Positions 1 to 8,595 of a stretch of 64,000 nucleotides of DNA are shown one piece after another. Both the position numbers and the translations under genes were made by a program. The stretch is from Legionella saoudiensis (lineage in GTDB: Bacteria; Pseudomonadota; Gammaproteobacteria; Legionellales; Legionellaceae). The stretch is taken from positions 62,001 to 126,000 of the forward strand of contig NZ_LN901321.1 in the NCBI RefSeq assembly GCF_001465875.1, written 5' to 3'. The notes below the pieces were generated by a model. That model searched no databases and was not told the DNA's origin. It saw only the letters and a program-made list of their open reading frames with translations. Within the stretch, counting starts at the first letter, position 1, and every line of letters starts with the position of its first letter.

Positions 1-820
1 TTACAGAGCCAGAAACATAGCGAATAAAATTAGCGGCTTGTTGTGCTTGGTTTTGTGCATTTAAGCCCTGATTTTGGTTGTTGCCTTGATTGGAGTTATT
101 GCTTGAGGTGCTCTGGGTCGAATACAAAAGCGGTGCAGTTAAGTTATTGCTGTTTAACTGGCTTAAAAATTGTTGGTTATATTGGTATGTAAAAAATTGA
201 TAAGTTGAGGGAATTTGCCCAATAACGTTCGCACTAACCACGCTTCCAGGTACGAGATTACCATTGGCATTAGAGGAACATCCTACCCAGGCAGAACCAT
301 CGTAATTCATACAATAGCTGTTATCGGGTGTACCGAGTATATTTAATATACCTTGGTTCACCGGGTCTTGTTGGAAGGTTTGCTGATCAATATTATTTAC
401 AACGGATACTTTACCTTGTTGCTGAGATGAGGGATTACTAAAGTTTTGTGCATTAAACGTGTTATTTGCCCATGCATTTATTGAGGAAGCACCTGAGACC
501 TCACTTGGGACGATTTGCGCTAAGGCACTACTGAAGGCGTTAACAGGAAGCGCACCTAAAAAGGTATTAAACATATACGTTTGTACCACCTGGGTCGCAG
601 TAGCGTTAAGTAAGGTTTGACTTACCGTACTGTTATTTTTGGTAGGCGATTGAGTAATGTTATATCCCAGGTAGCCGCCAAGGTTTACTAAATACTGTAC
701 TAAGTTTTGAGTGTTGGTCGCTGTTTGCTGGGTGCTGTACTGGGAGATATCATCTGCTACAGCGGGCAGAGCCGTCCAGCAAAACAAATTAATCACAGCG
801 AATTTTGATAGTCGTTTCAT
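1..820 (-). CDS. icmX: IcmX, Dot/Icm secretion protein (C-terminal part outside window)
   Basis: About 273 N-terminal codons are visible and the frame is still open at the left edge, so the protein is cut by the window; the known IcmX is roughly 470 residues. The product starts MKRLSKFAVINLFCWTALPAVADD, an apparent signal peptide with cleavage near ADD, followed by a low-complexity Asn/Gln/Ser-rich stretch (N- and Q-runs near residues 235-265). IcmX is a periplasmic or secreted component of the Dot/Icm type IVB system needed for intracellular growth. Its ATG overlaps the icmW stop by one base (TGATG), so translation is probably coupled to icmW. Identification rests on position after icmW and on the composition; the sequence diverges fast in this family. 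Confidence 0.85.
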   Translation of the reverse strand, partial: MKRLSKFAVINLFCWTALPAVADDISQYSTQQTATNTQNLVQYLVNLGGYLGYNITQSPTKNNSTVSQTLLNATATQVVQTYMFNTFLGALPVNAFSSALAQIVPSEVSGASSINAWANNTFNAQNFSNPSSQQQGKVSVVNNIDQQTFQQDPVNQGILNILGTPDNSYCMNYDGSAWVGCSSNANGNLVPGSVVSANVIGQIPSTYQFFTYQYNQQFLSQLNSNNLTAPLLYSTQSTSSNNSNQGNNQNQGLNAQNQAQQAANFIRYVSGSV

Positions 821-1275
821 CATTCATCCCCTTCAAGTGCGCGCAAAACGAGTTTGAGTCTATATTGACAAAAAACTCGCGATAATAAGCGTAAACGTTC
901 AAATACAATGTTTCTCTTAAGAAAAACTCCTGCAGGATCATGGCTTCCAGTACTCGTTTCTTCCGCATGTATTAAGACACGTGAAGCGCTTCCCGGATGA
1001 ACTGTATCGATTGCTTGTAACAAGCGTAGTCCTCTCCCTGATTTAATATTTCCTACGATACGAATGAACTTTTCCTCTTCAGACAGGAGTCCTAAATCGA
1101 TTTTTTCAATATCATCAAGCTCCTTACCCAACTGCTCCATAGCAGCTTCAAATTCGGGGTTACCATCGAGAGTCCAGTCCTCTACACTTTCCATAAAAGT
1201 AATTACGCGATAGATCATTGGGTCAATATATTCAAACCAATATTGGGAGGATGCTTCATGGCTAAGATCGGGCAT
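820..1275 (-). CDS. icmW: IcmW, Dot/Icm effector chaperone/adaptor
   Basis: A 151-residue acidic cytoplasmic protein, the same length as known IcmW, recognisable by the MPDLSHEASSQYWFEYIDP start and the SVEDWTLDG segment. IcmW pairs with IcmS and, with LvgA, forms an adaptor that delivers a subset of effectors to the DotL coupling protein. It is the first gene of a leftward icmWX unit, divergent from icmV-dotA across a 109-nt intergenic region. A gene resembling lvgA, encoding the third adaptor subunit, lies in the same window near 40747. Confidence 0.95.
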   Translation of the reverse strand: MPDLSHEASSQYWFEYIDPMIYRVITFMESVEDWTLDGNPEFEAAMEQLGKELDDIEKIDLGLLSEEEKFIRIVGNIKSGRGLRLLQAIDTVHPGSASRVLIHAEETSTGSHDPAGVFLKRNIVFERLRLLSRVFCQYRLKLVLRALEGDE

Positions 1276-1384
1276 GATTTACTCTTTTTTTACTGTGTTA
1301 GATTAATGGACGAATTCATTACTTACTACTATAGTATATTATGAAGGGTAAAAGATAGATTTCTAATTTAAAGAAGTAAAAAAT
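1276..1384. promoter_or_regulatory. icmW/icmV divergent promoter region
   Basis: This 109-nt AT-rich intergenic region must hold promoters for both icmWX (leftward) and icmV-dotA (rightward). The sequence CTATAGTATATTATG near 1329-1343 gives a TATACT-type -10 hexamer read leftward and TATAGT/TATATT read rightward. TATACT -10 elements are described for L. pneumophila icm promoters. No convincing -35, PmrA box or CpxR tandem (GTAAA-N5-GTAAA) was found, so the exact start points are open. Confidence 0.4.
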
Positions 1385-1840
1385 ATGAAGAAGCAATCAG
1401 AATCGAGAATTGTAAAGCTTATTAGCAGTATTCTAAATGTTCGTGCATGGTTTGATTGGGAACGGGTGAGATCTTTTACTCTATACCTATCTAATGGGTT
1501 TAAACGGTTGTTTGTACCACAACAGAATAATGAGGTCGAGTCCTTTGATGAGGCCGCAGCCAAATTAAATCTTAGTGATACAACCTTAATGACAAAACAG
1601 AAAGCTTTGTTTCGTTTAAGCATCATCATGCTAATCGCAGCATGCCTAATTTTGGGCTATGCAGGTTATCAACTTTTTTATGGTTCGTTTAAGGCGGTTT
1701 TTGTGAGCTTAATAGTCACATTAATCGCATTGGCATTGGCTTTTCGCTACCATTTCTGGTACTACCAAATTAAAAATCGTAAGTTGGGTTGTACCGTTGA
1801 CGAATGGTTTAGGCACGGATTATTAGGGGAGAAAAAATGA
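1385..1840 (+). CDS. icmV: IcmV, Dot/Icm inner-membrane protein
   Basis: A 151-residue protein matching the family length, with a basic N-terminus and two hydrophobic segments close together (about residues 78-98 and 103-123), predicting an integral inner-membrane protein with cytoplasmic ends. IcmV is required for Dot/Icm function and intracellular multiplication. It is the first gene of the icmV-dotA unit: its TGA overlaps the dotA ATG by 4 nt (ATGA), indicating translational coupling. The ATG at 1385 follows AAAGAAG, a weak Shine-Dalgarno. Confidence 0.95.
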   Translation: MKKQSESRIVKLISSILNVRAWFDWERVRSFTLYLSNGFKRLFVPQQNNEVESFDEAAAKLNLSDTTLMTKQKALFRLSIIMLIAACLILGYAGYQLFYGSFKAVFVSLIVTLIALALAFRYHFWYYQIKNRKLGCTVDEWFRHGLLGEKK

Positions 1841-4800
1841 ACAATTTTCTTACAAAAACCGTACTCCTCCTTCTCTTTCCTGCCTTGGCATTAGCGGATA
1901 ACTCGCTGACTTTTGCACCGCCGGCCAGTGACTATTCAATCGTATTTTTGGGTAACTTATTTGGTATCGTAGATGGCGTTATAAGCGGTACGGGCAGCCA
2001 AATAATGGGTAGTATGTTTGGGGTGTTTAACTCCGCCGTTCTAGCTCTAGGCGGTATGATCATCATGTATACCTTACTCGTATCAACAATGAATACGGCC
2101 CATGAAGGACAAATGCTAGGACAAAAATGGTCCTCTATTTGGATTCCAGTACGCTCTACAGTTGGTTTATCCTTATTGATTCCTAAAGCATCAGGCTATT
2201 GCTTAATGCAAATTTTTGTTATGTGGATTGTAGTACAAGGTGTTGGCGCCGCAGATAAAGTGTGGAATGCAGCATTAAGTTACTTGAATCGCGGTGGAGT
2301 CATTATTCAAGCGCAGCAAGTAAACCCTGCTTCAGCACTGGTTAATGGTTCTGCTGGAATGACTGGTATCGCTTCTGGCGCGATGAATATTCTTGCTGGT
2401 CAAGTGTGTATGTTAGGTTTGCAAACACAACTACAAAATCAGCGGCAAAAATACCTTGATCAAAAGGCAAAAAATTCAGGACCTTGTTCTGGAACTCCTT
2501 CTGGAGCTATGGCAACGTTTTGTAATAGCACTGTTCCTGATTTTCTTGGTTCAGTAAATGCGGTAACTACGCAAAATAATAATCCCACTGCAAGCTATTG
2601 GACTGTGTCAATGCCTAATTTTGACTCAGGTTCCCCCTATAATTTCTTAAATGGTATTTGCGGTCAGATTCGTTGGAATAACATTAGTACTCTTACTTCA
2701 ACGTCTACTACAGGTACTACCTCTGCTAATCCTTTCTGGGGCGCCATAGGAAAGACCTTAGGTTTCTCATCAAGTGGAAATGGAAACTCTTTAGCACAGG
2801 CAGCAGGACAAGGTTTGGGCTGGACACAAGGCACCACTACTAATTCAAATAACGTAGGTGCTAATTCCTCTGCTTTGAGCTCCGCGCAGGGACAGGTTGG
2901 ACAGAACACCAATATAGGCGGTGTTTCTCTCTCCGCAGATGAGCTGCAAACCGCACAGATGTCACGGGCAATTGCCATTCAACAAATGTTTGTGGATTTA
3001 TCTAATGTAACCCAAACTATAATCGGTAATGCTCCTGGGTTTGCGCCACCTGGCTCGAACAATTCGAATAGTGCTACACCATTTATTGCCAATCTTGCAA
3101 ATCAGCAGTTTGGAGTACCTTATACTCAAAATGGAACTGTATGCTCCTCATATGGTCAGAACTGTTTGATTTGGGGACCTGCTTCAGGCAGCTCTGGTGG
3201 CGGCACATTGTTTAATGGAACAGAGTTTATTAATGCGATAAATGATTACAATGGCATTATGATGCCAACGCTAAACCTGTTAACCCAAATGAATAATAAT
3301 ACCAATGCTAGTAATGCACGTTCCTTCATTGCTAACGCATCAACTCAAGGCTGGATTATGGCAGGAGCCTACTTCTTTAATCTAGTGCAAATTCAAGGCA
3401 GTGCGACCCAGAGTGCGAGTATGACGGATAGTAATACCGGTTTGGATCAAAGTAGTTTTGATGCCACCCAAATCACTTCGTCTTTTGGTGATAATGGCAG
3501 TTGTAGTGGAGGTTCTTTCTCAACGCTATGTACTTGGTTTGGAGGCAACCGTGCGCCTATAGCTATGGTGCAATCATTAATCGATGGTTCAGGTATTTCA
3601 TCGCCAACCTCTACCTCAGCAAGCAGCCTGGTACCTAAACCTAGTATGACTGCAAATCCAAATAGACCTGCTGTGGGTAGCTTACAATCATCAACAGTCT
3701 ATGGGTTTATCAACAACTCAGTAATGATGCAAACGCCAGGACAACCAGGGTTAAAACCTTTGACCTTTGCGAATACTATTAACTTCCATGTTGATACATC
3801 ATTATATACCTTACAACAACAAAGTTTCTCATGCGGTAAGGTTCAGATCTTATTCTTCTCCTTCTGTTTAGGACAATTGTTGGGTAACTTGTTCTATAAT
3901 GTCATCTTCCTCTTCATCTATAACACCTTGATGCAGGTTTTTGGCCAGATTATTAACCAAGTGATCATGTCCTTCTTAATGATTCCGCTTAGTGGTATGG
4001 CTGATATCTTTAAACAAGGAGTGCAAGTACTGTCTGCCCCAGGAGTTAACCCCGTTGTGGCTTTAGCAAATATGGGTGTGCAATACATTAACTTCTCTGG
4101 TAACTTGTGGATCATGTTATTGGATATGGCGGTGACTAGTGCGTTAATCCCTGTATTTGGTCTGTTCATATTTGCGTTGATTTCCTTGTCTCTGCCTCTT
4201 TTACTCGCCTGGGTAGGAGTCATGACCACCATAGGATTTACAACTGCATACTATGTTCCTATATTGCCCTATCTAATCTTTACATTCGGTGCAATGTCGT
4301 GGTTGATCTCCGTTATCGAAGCGATGGTGGCAGCACCCATTGTCGCCTTAGGGGTAACTCACCCTGAAGGACATGATGCCTTTGGTAAAGGTGAGGCGGC
4401 AATTATGATCTTGATTAACGTCTTCTTAAGACCTTCGATGATGATTATTGGATATATTGCAGGTATCGCCTTGTCTTACGTGGGCGTATGGATCCTTAAC
4501 TCTGGATATGATACAGCGATTGCCTTTATTCAACAAGAAAACACTAATAAGAGTGGCCTAGGCACCGCGCTTACAACCTTGGGTGGTGGGGTCTCTGATA
4601 TGGCGTCAGGTACCGGTGGCTATTCGGATTGGGCCGGTGTTTATGCCTTCTTCTTCTCGATTTTGACCTACACTTCGATGTATTTAGTGTTAATTCAAAA
4701 ATCCTTTACGCTCATATCTTACTTACCTGACAAGGTCTTACGTTGGATTGGCGGTAACCCTGAAAGCTTAGGACAAGAGTCTGCTCAATGGGCTGGTGAG

Positions 4801-5064
4801 GTGCAAAAACAACAAGAAGCTGGTATTAAAGATACCCGTGATGCTCAAGGTCAAATTGACAAGCAACTTGGTGGTGTTGGTATGAAAGGACTTAACAAAG
4901 CTAAGGGTGCTTTAGGTAGTATGGGTGGCGGCAGCGGTAATGTTGAAGCTACTGGTGACGGTAAAAAACCAGGCGGTAAAGGCGGCGGTGGCGGCAAAGG
5001 CGGCGGTCTAGGTGGTAAAGCCGGAAATATGGCTAAAAATATTGGGGGTGGTGAATCCGGTTAA
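1837..5064 (+). CDS. dotA: DotA, polytopic Dot/Icm membrane protein
   Basis: A 1075-residue protein, near the ~1050 residues of L. pneumophila DotA. It has a signal peptide (MNNFLTKTVLLLLFPALALA), hydrophobic segments near residues 30-130, a long Asn/Ser/Gly-rich periplasmic region with paired cysteines (about 190-620), a cluster of strongly hydrophobic segments at about 680-960, and a soluble C-terminal tail. DotA is an essential inner-membrane protein of the type IVB system. The last ~60 residues are very rich in Gly and Lys (GGKGGGGGKGGG), a low-complexity basic tail. The gene overlaps icmV by 4 nt and ends before a strong terminator at 5089-5149. Confidence 0.97.
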   Translation: MNNFLTKTVLLLLFPALALADNSLTFAPPASDYSIVFLGNLFGIVDGVISGTGSQIMGSMFGVFNSAVLALGGMIIMYTLLVSTMNTAHEGQMLGQKWSSIWIPVRSTVGLSLLIPKASGYCLMQIFVMWIVVQGVGAADKVWNAALSYLNRGGVIIQAQQVNPASALVNGSAGMTGIASGAMNILAGQVCMLGLQTQLQNQRQKYLDQKAKNSGPCSGTPSGAMATFCNSTVPDFLGSVNAVTTQNNNPTASYWTVSMPNFDSGSPYNFLNGICGQIRWNNISTLTSTSTTGTTSANPFWGAIGKTLGFSSSGNGNSLAQAAGQGLGWTQGTTTNSNNVGANSSALSSAQGQVGQNTNIGGVSLSADELQTAQMSRAIAIQQMFVDLSNVTQTIIGNAPGFAPPGSNNSNSATPFIANLANQQFGVPYTQNGTVCSSYGQNCLIWGPASGSSGGGTLFNGTEFINAINDYNGIMMPTLNLLTQMNNNTNASNARSFIANASTQGWIMAGAYFFNLVQIQGSATQSASMTDSNTGLDQSSFDATQITSSFGDNGSCSGGSFSTLCTWFGGNRAPIAMVQSLIDGSGISSPTSTSASSLVPKPSMTANPNRPAVGSLQSSTVYGFINNSVMMQTPGQPGLKPLTFANTINFHVDTSLYTLQQQSFSCGKVQILFFSFCLGQLLGNLFYNVIFLFIYNTLMQVFGQIINQVIMSFLMIPLSGMADIFKQGVQVLSAPGVNPVVALANMGVQYINFSGNLWIMLLDMAVTSALIPVFGLFIFALISLSLPLLLAWVGVMTTIGFTTAYYVPILPYLIFTFGAMSWLISVIEAMVAAPIVALGVTHPEGHDAFGKGEAAIMILINVFLRPSMMIIGYIAGIALSYVGVWILNSGYDTAIAFIQQENTNKSGLGTALTTLGGGVSDMASGTGGYSDWAGVYAFFFSILTYTSMYLVLIQKSFTLISYLPDKVLRWIGGNPESLGQESAQWAGEVQKQQEAGIKDTRDAQGQIDKQLGGVGMKGLNKAKGALGSMGGGSGNVEATGDGKKPGGKGGGGGKGGGLGGKAGNMAKNIGGGESG

Positions 5065-5088
5065 TAAGAATAGGGTTATTCACCTACT

Positions 5089-5149
5089 TAAGGTCTGTTT
5101 ATATCTGATTGCCAATGCTAGCCGGAATATAAACAGACCTTAGTCTTTT
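5089..5149 (+). terminator. dotA intrinsic terminator
   Basis: A perfect 16-bp inverted repeat (TAAGGTCTGTTTATAT at 5089-5104 and its complement at 5127-5142) encloses a 22-nt loop and is followed by GTCTTTTATTAG. It sits 25 nt after the dotA stop and separates dotA from the next gene. Confidence 0.8.
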
Positions 5150-5167
5150 ATTAGTTGGGGGATTAGT

Positions 5168-5887
5168 GTGATTGTAACGGATGAAATAAACTATAATGAT
5201 GCGAACACGATTTGCAAAGGATTTATCGCGTATGACAAAGGTTTTTCCTCACCACGTCCCACTGTGATGGTGGCCCATGACTGGGGAGGACGGGGCAATG
5301 ATGCATGTAATAAAGCCATACAGCTTGCAAAACTAGGTTATGTCGGTTTTGCTATTGATATGTATGGGCAGGCACAGGTGGCCTTTGATAAAGTAGAAAA
5401 ACGCGCCTTAATGACTCCGTTCATGAATGATAGGCAAATGTTAATTAAGCGTATTCAATCAGCATTTAATTTGCTCACTGAATTACCTCAGGTTGATACA
5501 AACAAAATTGCAGCGATAGGTTATTGTTTTGGTGGTCTATGTGTTTTGGATTTGGCACGTTTTGGCATTGACGTTAAAGCGGTTGTTAGCTTTCATGGGG
5601 TGCTTAAGGCCCCTGAAGAAGAGTTATTTGCCCCAATTAAGGCCAAAATCCTGATTTTGCATGGCTATGATGATCCTTTAGTTAAACCCGAAGAAGTGAA
5701 TCAATTTGCTCTGGAAATGACTGCGCGCAAAGCGGATTGGCAAATCCATATTTATGGCAATACAGCACATTCATTTACTAATCCATTGGCAAACGATGAT
5801 GAGATGGGCTTGCATTATAATGAGCAGGCTGCTCGGCGCTCCTGGCAGACTACAGAAATGTTTTTGAAGGAGGTTTTTGCGGAATGA
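5168..5887 (+). CDS. Dienelactone hydrolase family protein
   Basis: A 239-residue alpha/beta hydrolase of the dienelactone hydrolase type. It has a Cys nucleophile in GYCFGG (Cys120), an acidic residue in HGYDDP (Asp168/169) and His201 in AHSFTNP, the expected Cys-Asp-His triad. The substrate is unknown; family members hydrolyse dienelactones or other small esters. The start is GTG at 5168, preceded by GGGGG. It is clearly paralogous over its length to the protein encoded at 21982-22695. It follows the dotA terminator, so it is probably transcribed separately. Confidence 0.85.
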   Translation: MIVTDEINYNDANTICKGFIAYDKGFSSPRPTVMVAHDWGGRGNDACNKAIQLAKLGYVGFAIDMYGQAQVAFDKVEKRALMTPFMNDRQMLIKRIQSAFNLLTELPQVDTNKIAAIGYCFGGLCVLDLARFGIDVKAVVSFHGVLKAPEEELFAPIKAKILILHGYDDPLVKPEEVNQFALEMTARKADWQIHIYGNTAHSFTNPLANDDEMGLHYNEQAARRSWQTTEMFLKEVFAE

Positions 5888-5920
5888 TAAAACAAATATC
5901 TGGCGCTTGCTCGTAGCTAA

Positions 5921-6784
5921 TTAACAGGATGCGAGCAATTTAAGCGCATGGGCTTGTAACAATTCCTTTTTTCTTTGCTCCGATAGCTGCAGCTCGGTAA
6001 ATAGGTCAGTAGAAAAACGAACCCAATCTCTAATATCCATTTGTGTTGTTTGCCCTAGATCTGAGCTGTAGATAACCTGAGGAATAGTCTTTAATACGGT
6101 ACTAAAGTCCTCTTTATCCTGATGCCCTAAAAGGTAAGTCAATGCGGTTTGCTCCACCCAGACAAATTCATTTTGCGCTAACTCTTTTAAGGCAGGGGCT
6201 TTTAAATTAACTAATGGATGCGCTGGCTGGTTTAAGATTAATGCAGGCACGCTATACTGAATACAGGCATCCACTAAGCAGTAAACCTCTTCTTTGGATG
6301 CATGCCCTGTGGTTAAAACAATCGGATAGTCCTGTGTCATTTTTAATATATCAATTACGTTTTCACCTAATTGCTGTTCACTGTTAAACAATGTTTCACC
6401 GCGTTGGCTGTAAGGGCTTAAATGGGGGTAACTTAACTGTCGTGAGAGTTTTGACGGATAGCTGCGCCCCGTAATTGTAGGAAAATGGACCAGAAGTTTT
6501 GAGGGAATCTGGGGTTGATACTCATTTAGCGCCTGCATAATAACCCGATAATTAATTCCACCGGCGAGCTGATTTAATATTAATGAAGGGAAAACCGGCA
6601 ATCCTTGTTGTTGGGCCAGGGTGGCCTGAATACTGGTTGCACCCAGATGGCTAGTTAAAAAAACGGCCCCACGTAAAGATTGATAAATTTCTCCTGCTTG
6701 CAATGCATTCCAGCGTCGTGCGTAAAGATCTGGACTGGCATGGTAATGAATATCAATAAATTGATAGTCCGCTAAGCTGTTCAT
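5921..6784 (-). CDS. DUF6282-type putative metal-dependent hydrolase
   Basis: A 287-residue soluble protein beginning with a histidine-rich metal-site motif, DIHYHASPD (His13, His15), as in DUF6282 and amidohydrolase/PHP-like proteins. Further candidate ligands are His46 (TSHLGA), the LTTGHAS histidine and the YSSDLGQ aspartate. No reaction is established for the family. It is the last gene of the tightly packed leftward operon: its ATG overlaps the stop of the upstream fusion gene by 4 nt. Its presence beside aldolase and dehydrogenase genes suggests a lactonase, amidase or decarboxylase step, which is inference only. Confidence 0.65.
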   Translation of the reverse strand: MNSLADYQFIDIHYHASPDLYARRWNALQAGEIYQSLRGAVFLTSHLGATSIQATLAQQQGLPVFPSLILNQLAGGINYRVIMQALNEYQPQIPSKLLVHFPTITGRSYPSKLSRQLSYPHLSPYSQRGETLFNSEQQLGENVIDILKMTQDYPIVLTTGHASKEEVYCLVDACIQYSVPALILNQPAHPLVNLKAPALKELAQNEFVWVEQTALTYLLGHQDKEDFSTVLKTIPQVIYSSDLGQTTQMDIRDWVRFSTDLFTELQLSEQRKKELLQAHALKLLASC

Positions 6785-8595
6785 TTCTTTTTAGCTCCCA
6801 GCCAAGGTTGATCATAGCGATAATCAATTCGTGCTTGCTCCAATGAGGAGCCTTCTTGAATGGCTTTCGCAATGTTAAATTCGGTGCATTTTATTTTTTC
6901 TGCTTTCTCAATCACTTCGGCCACTAATTGCTTGGGGATAACCAAAGCCCCATTATCATCTGCAAAAATGATATCTCCGGGGTGAATGGTAATCTCGTTA
7001 ATGACCAGGGGGCACTGTTCGGCTACTTTATGGATGCGATTTTTTCCTGAGCGCATGTAGGTTCCTGCGCAAAAAAGCGGGTAATTTGCTTCGCGAATAA
7101 AATCGACATCACGAACTGCCCCATTGACTAGGGTTCCTGCTATATTCATATGCAGCGCCATTTTTGTAAGAATAGCCCCCCAGGCGGTACAATCAATGCG
7201 TCCCTCATTATCGATGACAATAATCGATTGCTCGGGTACTGCATCGATGTAATTCGCCGCATTTTTAAATCCAGAGCTTTTTTGCTCATTGGCAGCATAA
7301 CGTACGGTATAGGCTGGTCCTACCATCTTCATACCTGGTGCTAATGCTTTGATATGTAATAAAGCGCCCTCAACATGGCAAGCATCTAATGCATCCGAAA
7401 TTTCGGTAGTATTATAGGCATATAGTTTTTTTAGTTGTGCATCCATAGTGCTTTCTTCATTTAAGGTTGGGGTTTGATGTTTGCTTTTGGTAGCACCTAA
7501 GCATTGATCGATAATTGCATTGGCCATATCTGTGGTGCTTGATTTTCCACCTACATCATAGGTCACAAATCGTCCTTTATTGATAATGGTACGGACTGAT
7601 TCGCTAATCAGTTTTGCTTGTTCTTCATAACCGAATTGCTTAAGCAGCAGACTGACTGTTAAGAACATGGCGCTTGGATTTGCGGTCTGAGGATGCATCT
7701 GCGGACCACTACCATGAACTGGTTCAAAATAACATTGTTTTTTTCCAATATTAGCGCTGGGAGCAAAGCCTAAACCGCCCATAACACCAGCCCCGACATC
7801 TGATAAAATATCGCCAAACATATTTTCTGCAACAATAACGCCAAATTCTTCAGGACGACGAATTAGCCACAGACCTACGGCATCAACATTGAGGATGTCC
7901 GCATGAATATCAGGGTATTTTTGAGCGATAGACTCAAAAATTTCGCGGGCAAAATGCCCACTTAGACGTAAAACATTAGGCTTGTCTGCAAAAGTGACGC
8001 GTTGCATTTGCTGCTTTTTTGCATAGTGGAACGCAAATTCAAATAGGCGCGTTAAACCGGCAGTTGATTGCACGCGCAAAGCACAACTTAACTCTTTTGC
8101 TGGTATCTGCTGCCAGTTTTTTTTCTTGGCAAGCAATTCAAGGAGGGCGTCAGGAGGAGGGGCATAATCAAAGCCTGCATAGAGGCCTTCAGTGTTTTCG
8201 CGAATAATGCAAAAATTGAATGGTTTTTCACTGGCTTGAATTGAAAAGCAAGGACGTACATTAGCGTATAAATCTAAATTTTGTCTTAATAAGATAATTG
8301 GCGAAATATAATTAAGGCCGCATTCACGTAGCTCCGGAGCTAACTCCTGTTGCGCTTCGCGCTGAGGTTTGCTGGTGATCGCTCCTAATAAAACCGTATC
8401 GCATTCATGAATCAAGTCCCAAGTTCTTTCTGGAATAGGAGTTCCTTCTTTTTGCCAACAAGACCAGCCAATTTCCCCTCGATGCAAACTAACGGGGAGA
8501 TCGAGCGCTGTAAATATGGGGAGGGCGGCTTCAGTGACCTCAATGCCAATGCCATCGCCGGGTAGTACGGCGATTTTAAGTTTATTGAGATCCAC
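6781..8595 (-). CDS. Isopropylmalate dehydrogenase-like/RraA-like fusion protein
   Basis: One uninterrupted 604-residue frame with two domains. Residues ~5-365 are a LeuB/TtuC-type beta-decarboxylating dehydrogenase: PGDGIG (12-17), REN-EG (132-137), ADKPNVLR with the catalytic-type Lys205, NMFGDILSD with metal-ligand Asp262/Asp266, and EPVHGSGP (291-298). Residues ~386-604 are RraA-like (the fold of hydroxy-oxoacid aldolases and oxaloacetate decarboxylases) with NGAVRD (Arg495/Asp496) and GDIIFADDNGALVIP. The two are joined by a ~20-residue linker; a Met at 384 could be an internal start. The expected chemistry is NAD-dependent oxidation of a malate-like acid, then retro-aldol or decarboxylation. 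It overlaps both neighbours by 4-14 nt. Confidence 0.85.
   Translation of the reverse strand: MDLNKLKIAVLPGDGIGIEVTEAALPIFTALDLPVSLHRGEIGWSCWQKEGTPIPERTWDLIHECDTVLLGAITSKPQREAQQELAPELRECGLNYISPIILLRQNLDLYANVRPCFSIQASEKPFNFCIIRENTEGLYAGFDYAPPPDALLELLAKKKNWQQIPAKELSCALRVQSTAGLTRLFEFAFHYAKKQQMQRVTFADKPNVLRLSGHFAREIFESIAQKYPDIHADILNVDAVGLWLIRRPEEFGVIVAENMFGDILSDVGAGVMGGLGFAPSANIGKKQCYFEPVHGSGPQMHPQTANPSAMFLTVSLLLKQFGYEEQAKLISESVRTIINKGRFVTYDVGGKSSTTDMANAIIDQCLGATKSKHQTPTLNEESTMDAQLKKLYAYNTTEISDALDACHVEGALLHIKALAPGMKMVGPAYTVRYAANEQKSSGFKNAANYIDAVPEQSIIVIDNEGRIDCTAWGAILTKMALHMNIAGTLVNGAVRDVDFIREANYPLFCAGTYMRSGKNRIHKVAEQCPLVINEITIHPGDIIFADDNGALVIPKQLVAEVIEKAEKIKCTEFNIAKAIQEGSSLEQARIDYRYDQPWLGAKKK

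Noticed and set aside
1340-1384. CpxR or PmrA binding site upstream of icmV
   Set aside because: GTAAA units occur at 1349 and near 1377 but not at the 5-nt spacing of a CpxR site, and no PmrA consensus is seen.
2664-2978. 104-codon leftward ORF inside dotA
   Set aside because: Antisense to the DotA frame; no motif or SD.
5168-5887. Naming the gene after dotA lphA
   Set aside because: As far as I recall lphA follows icmO in the other icm region, so the symbol does not belong here.
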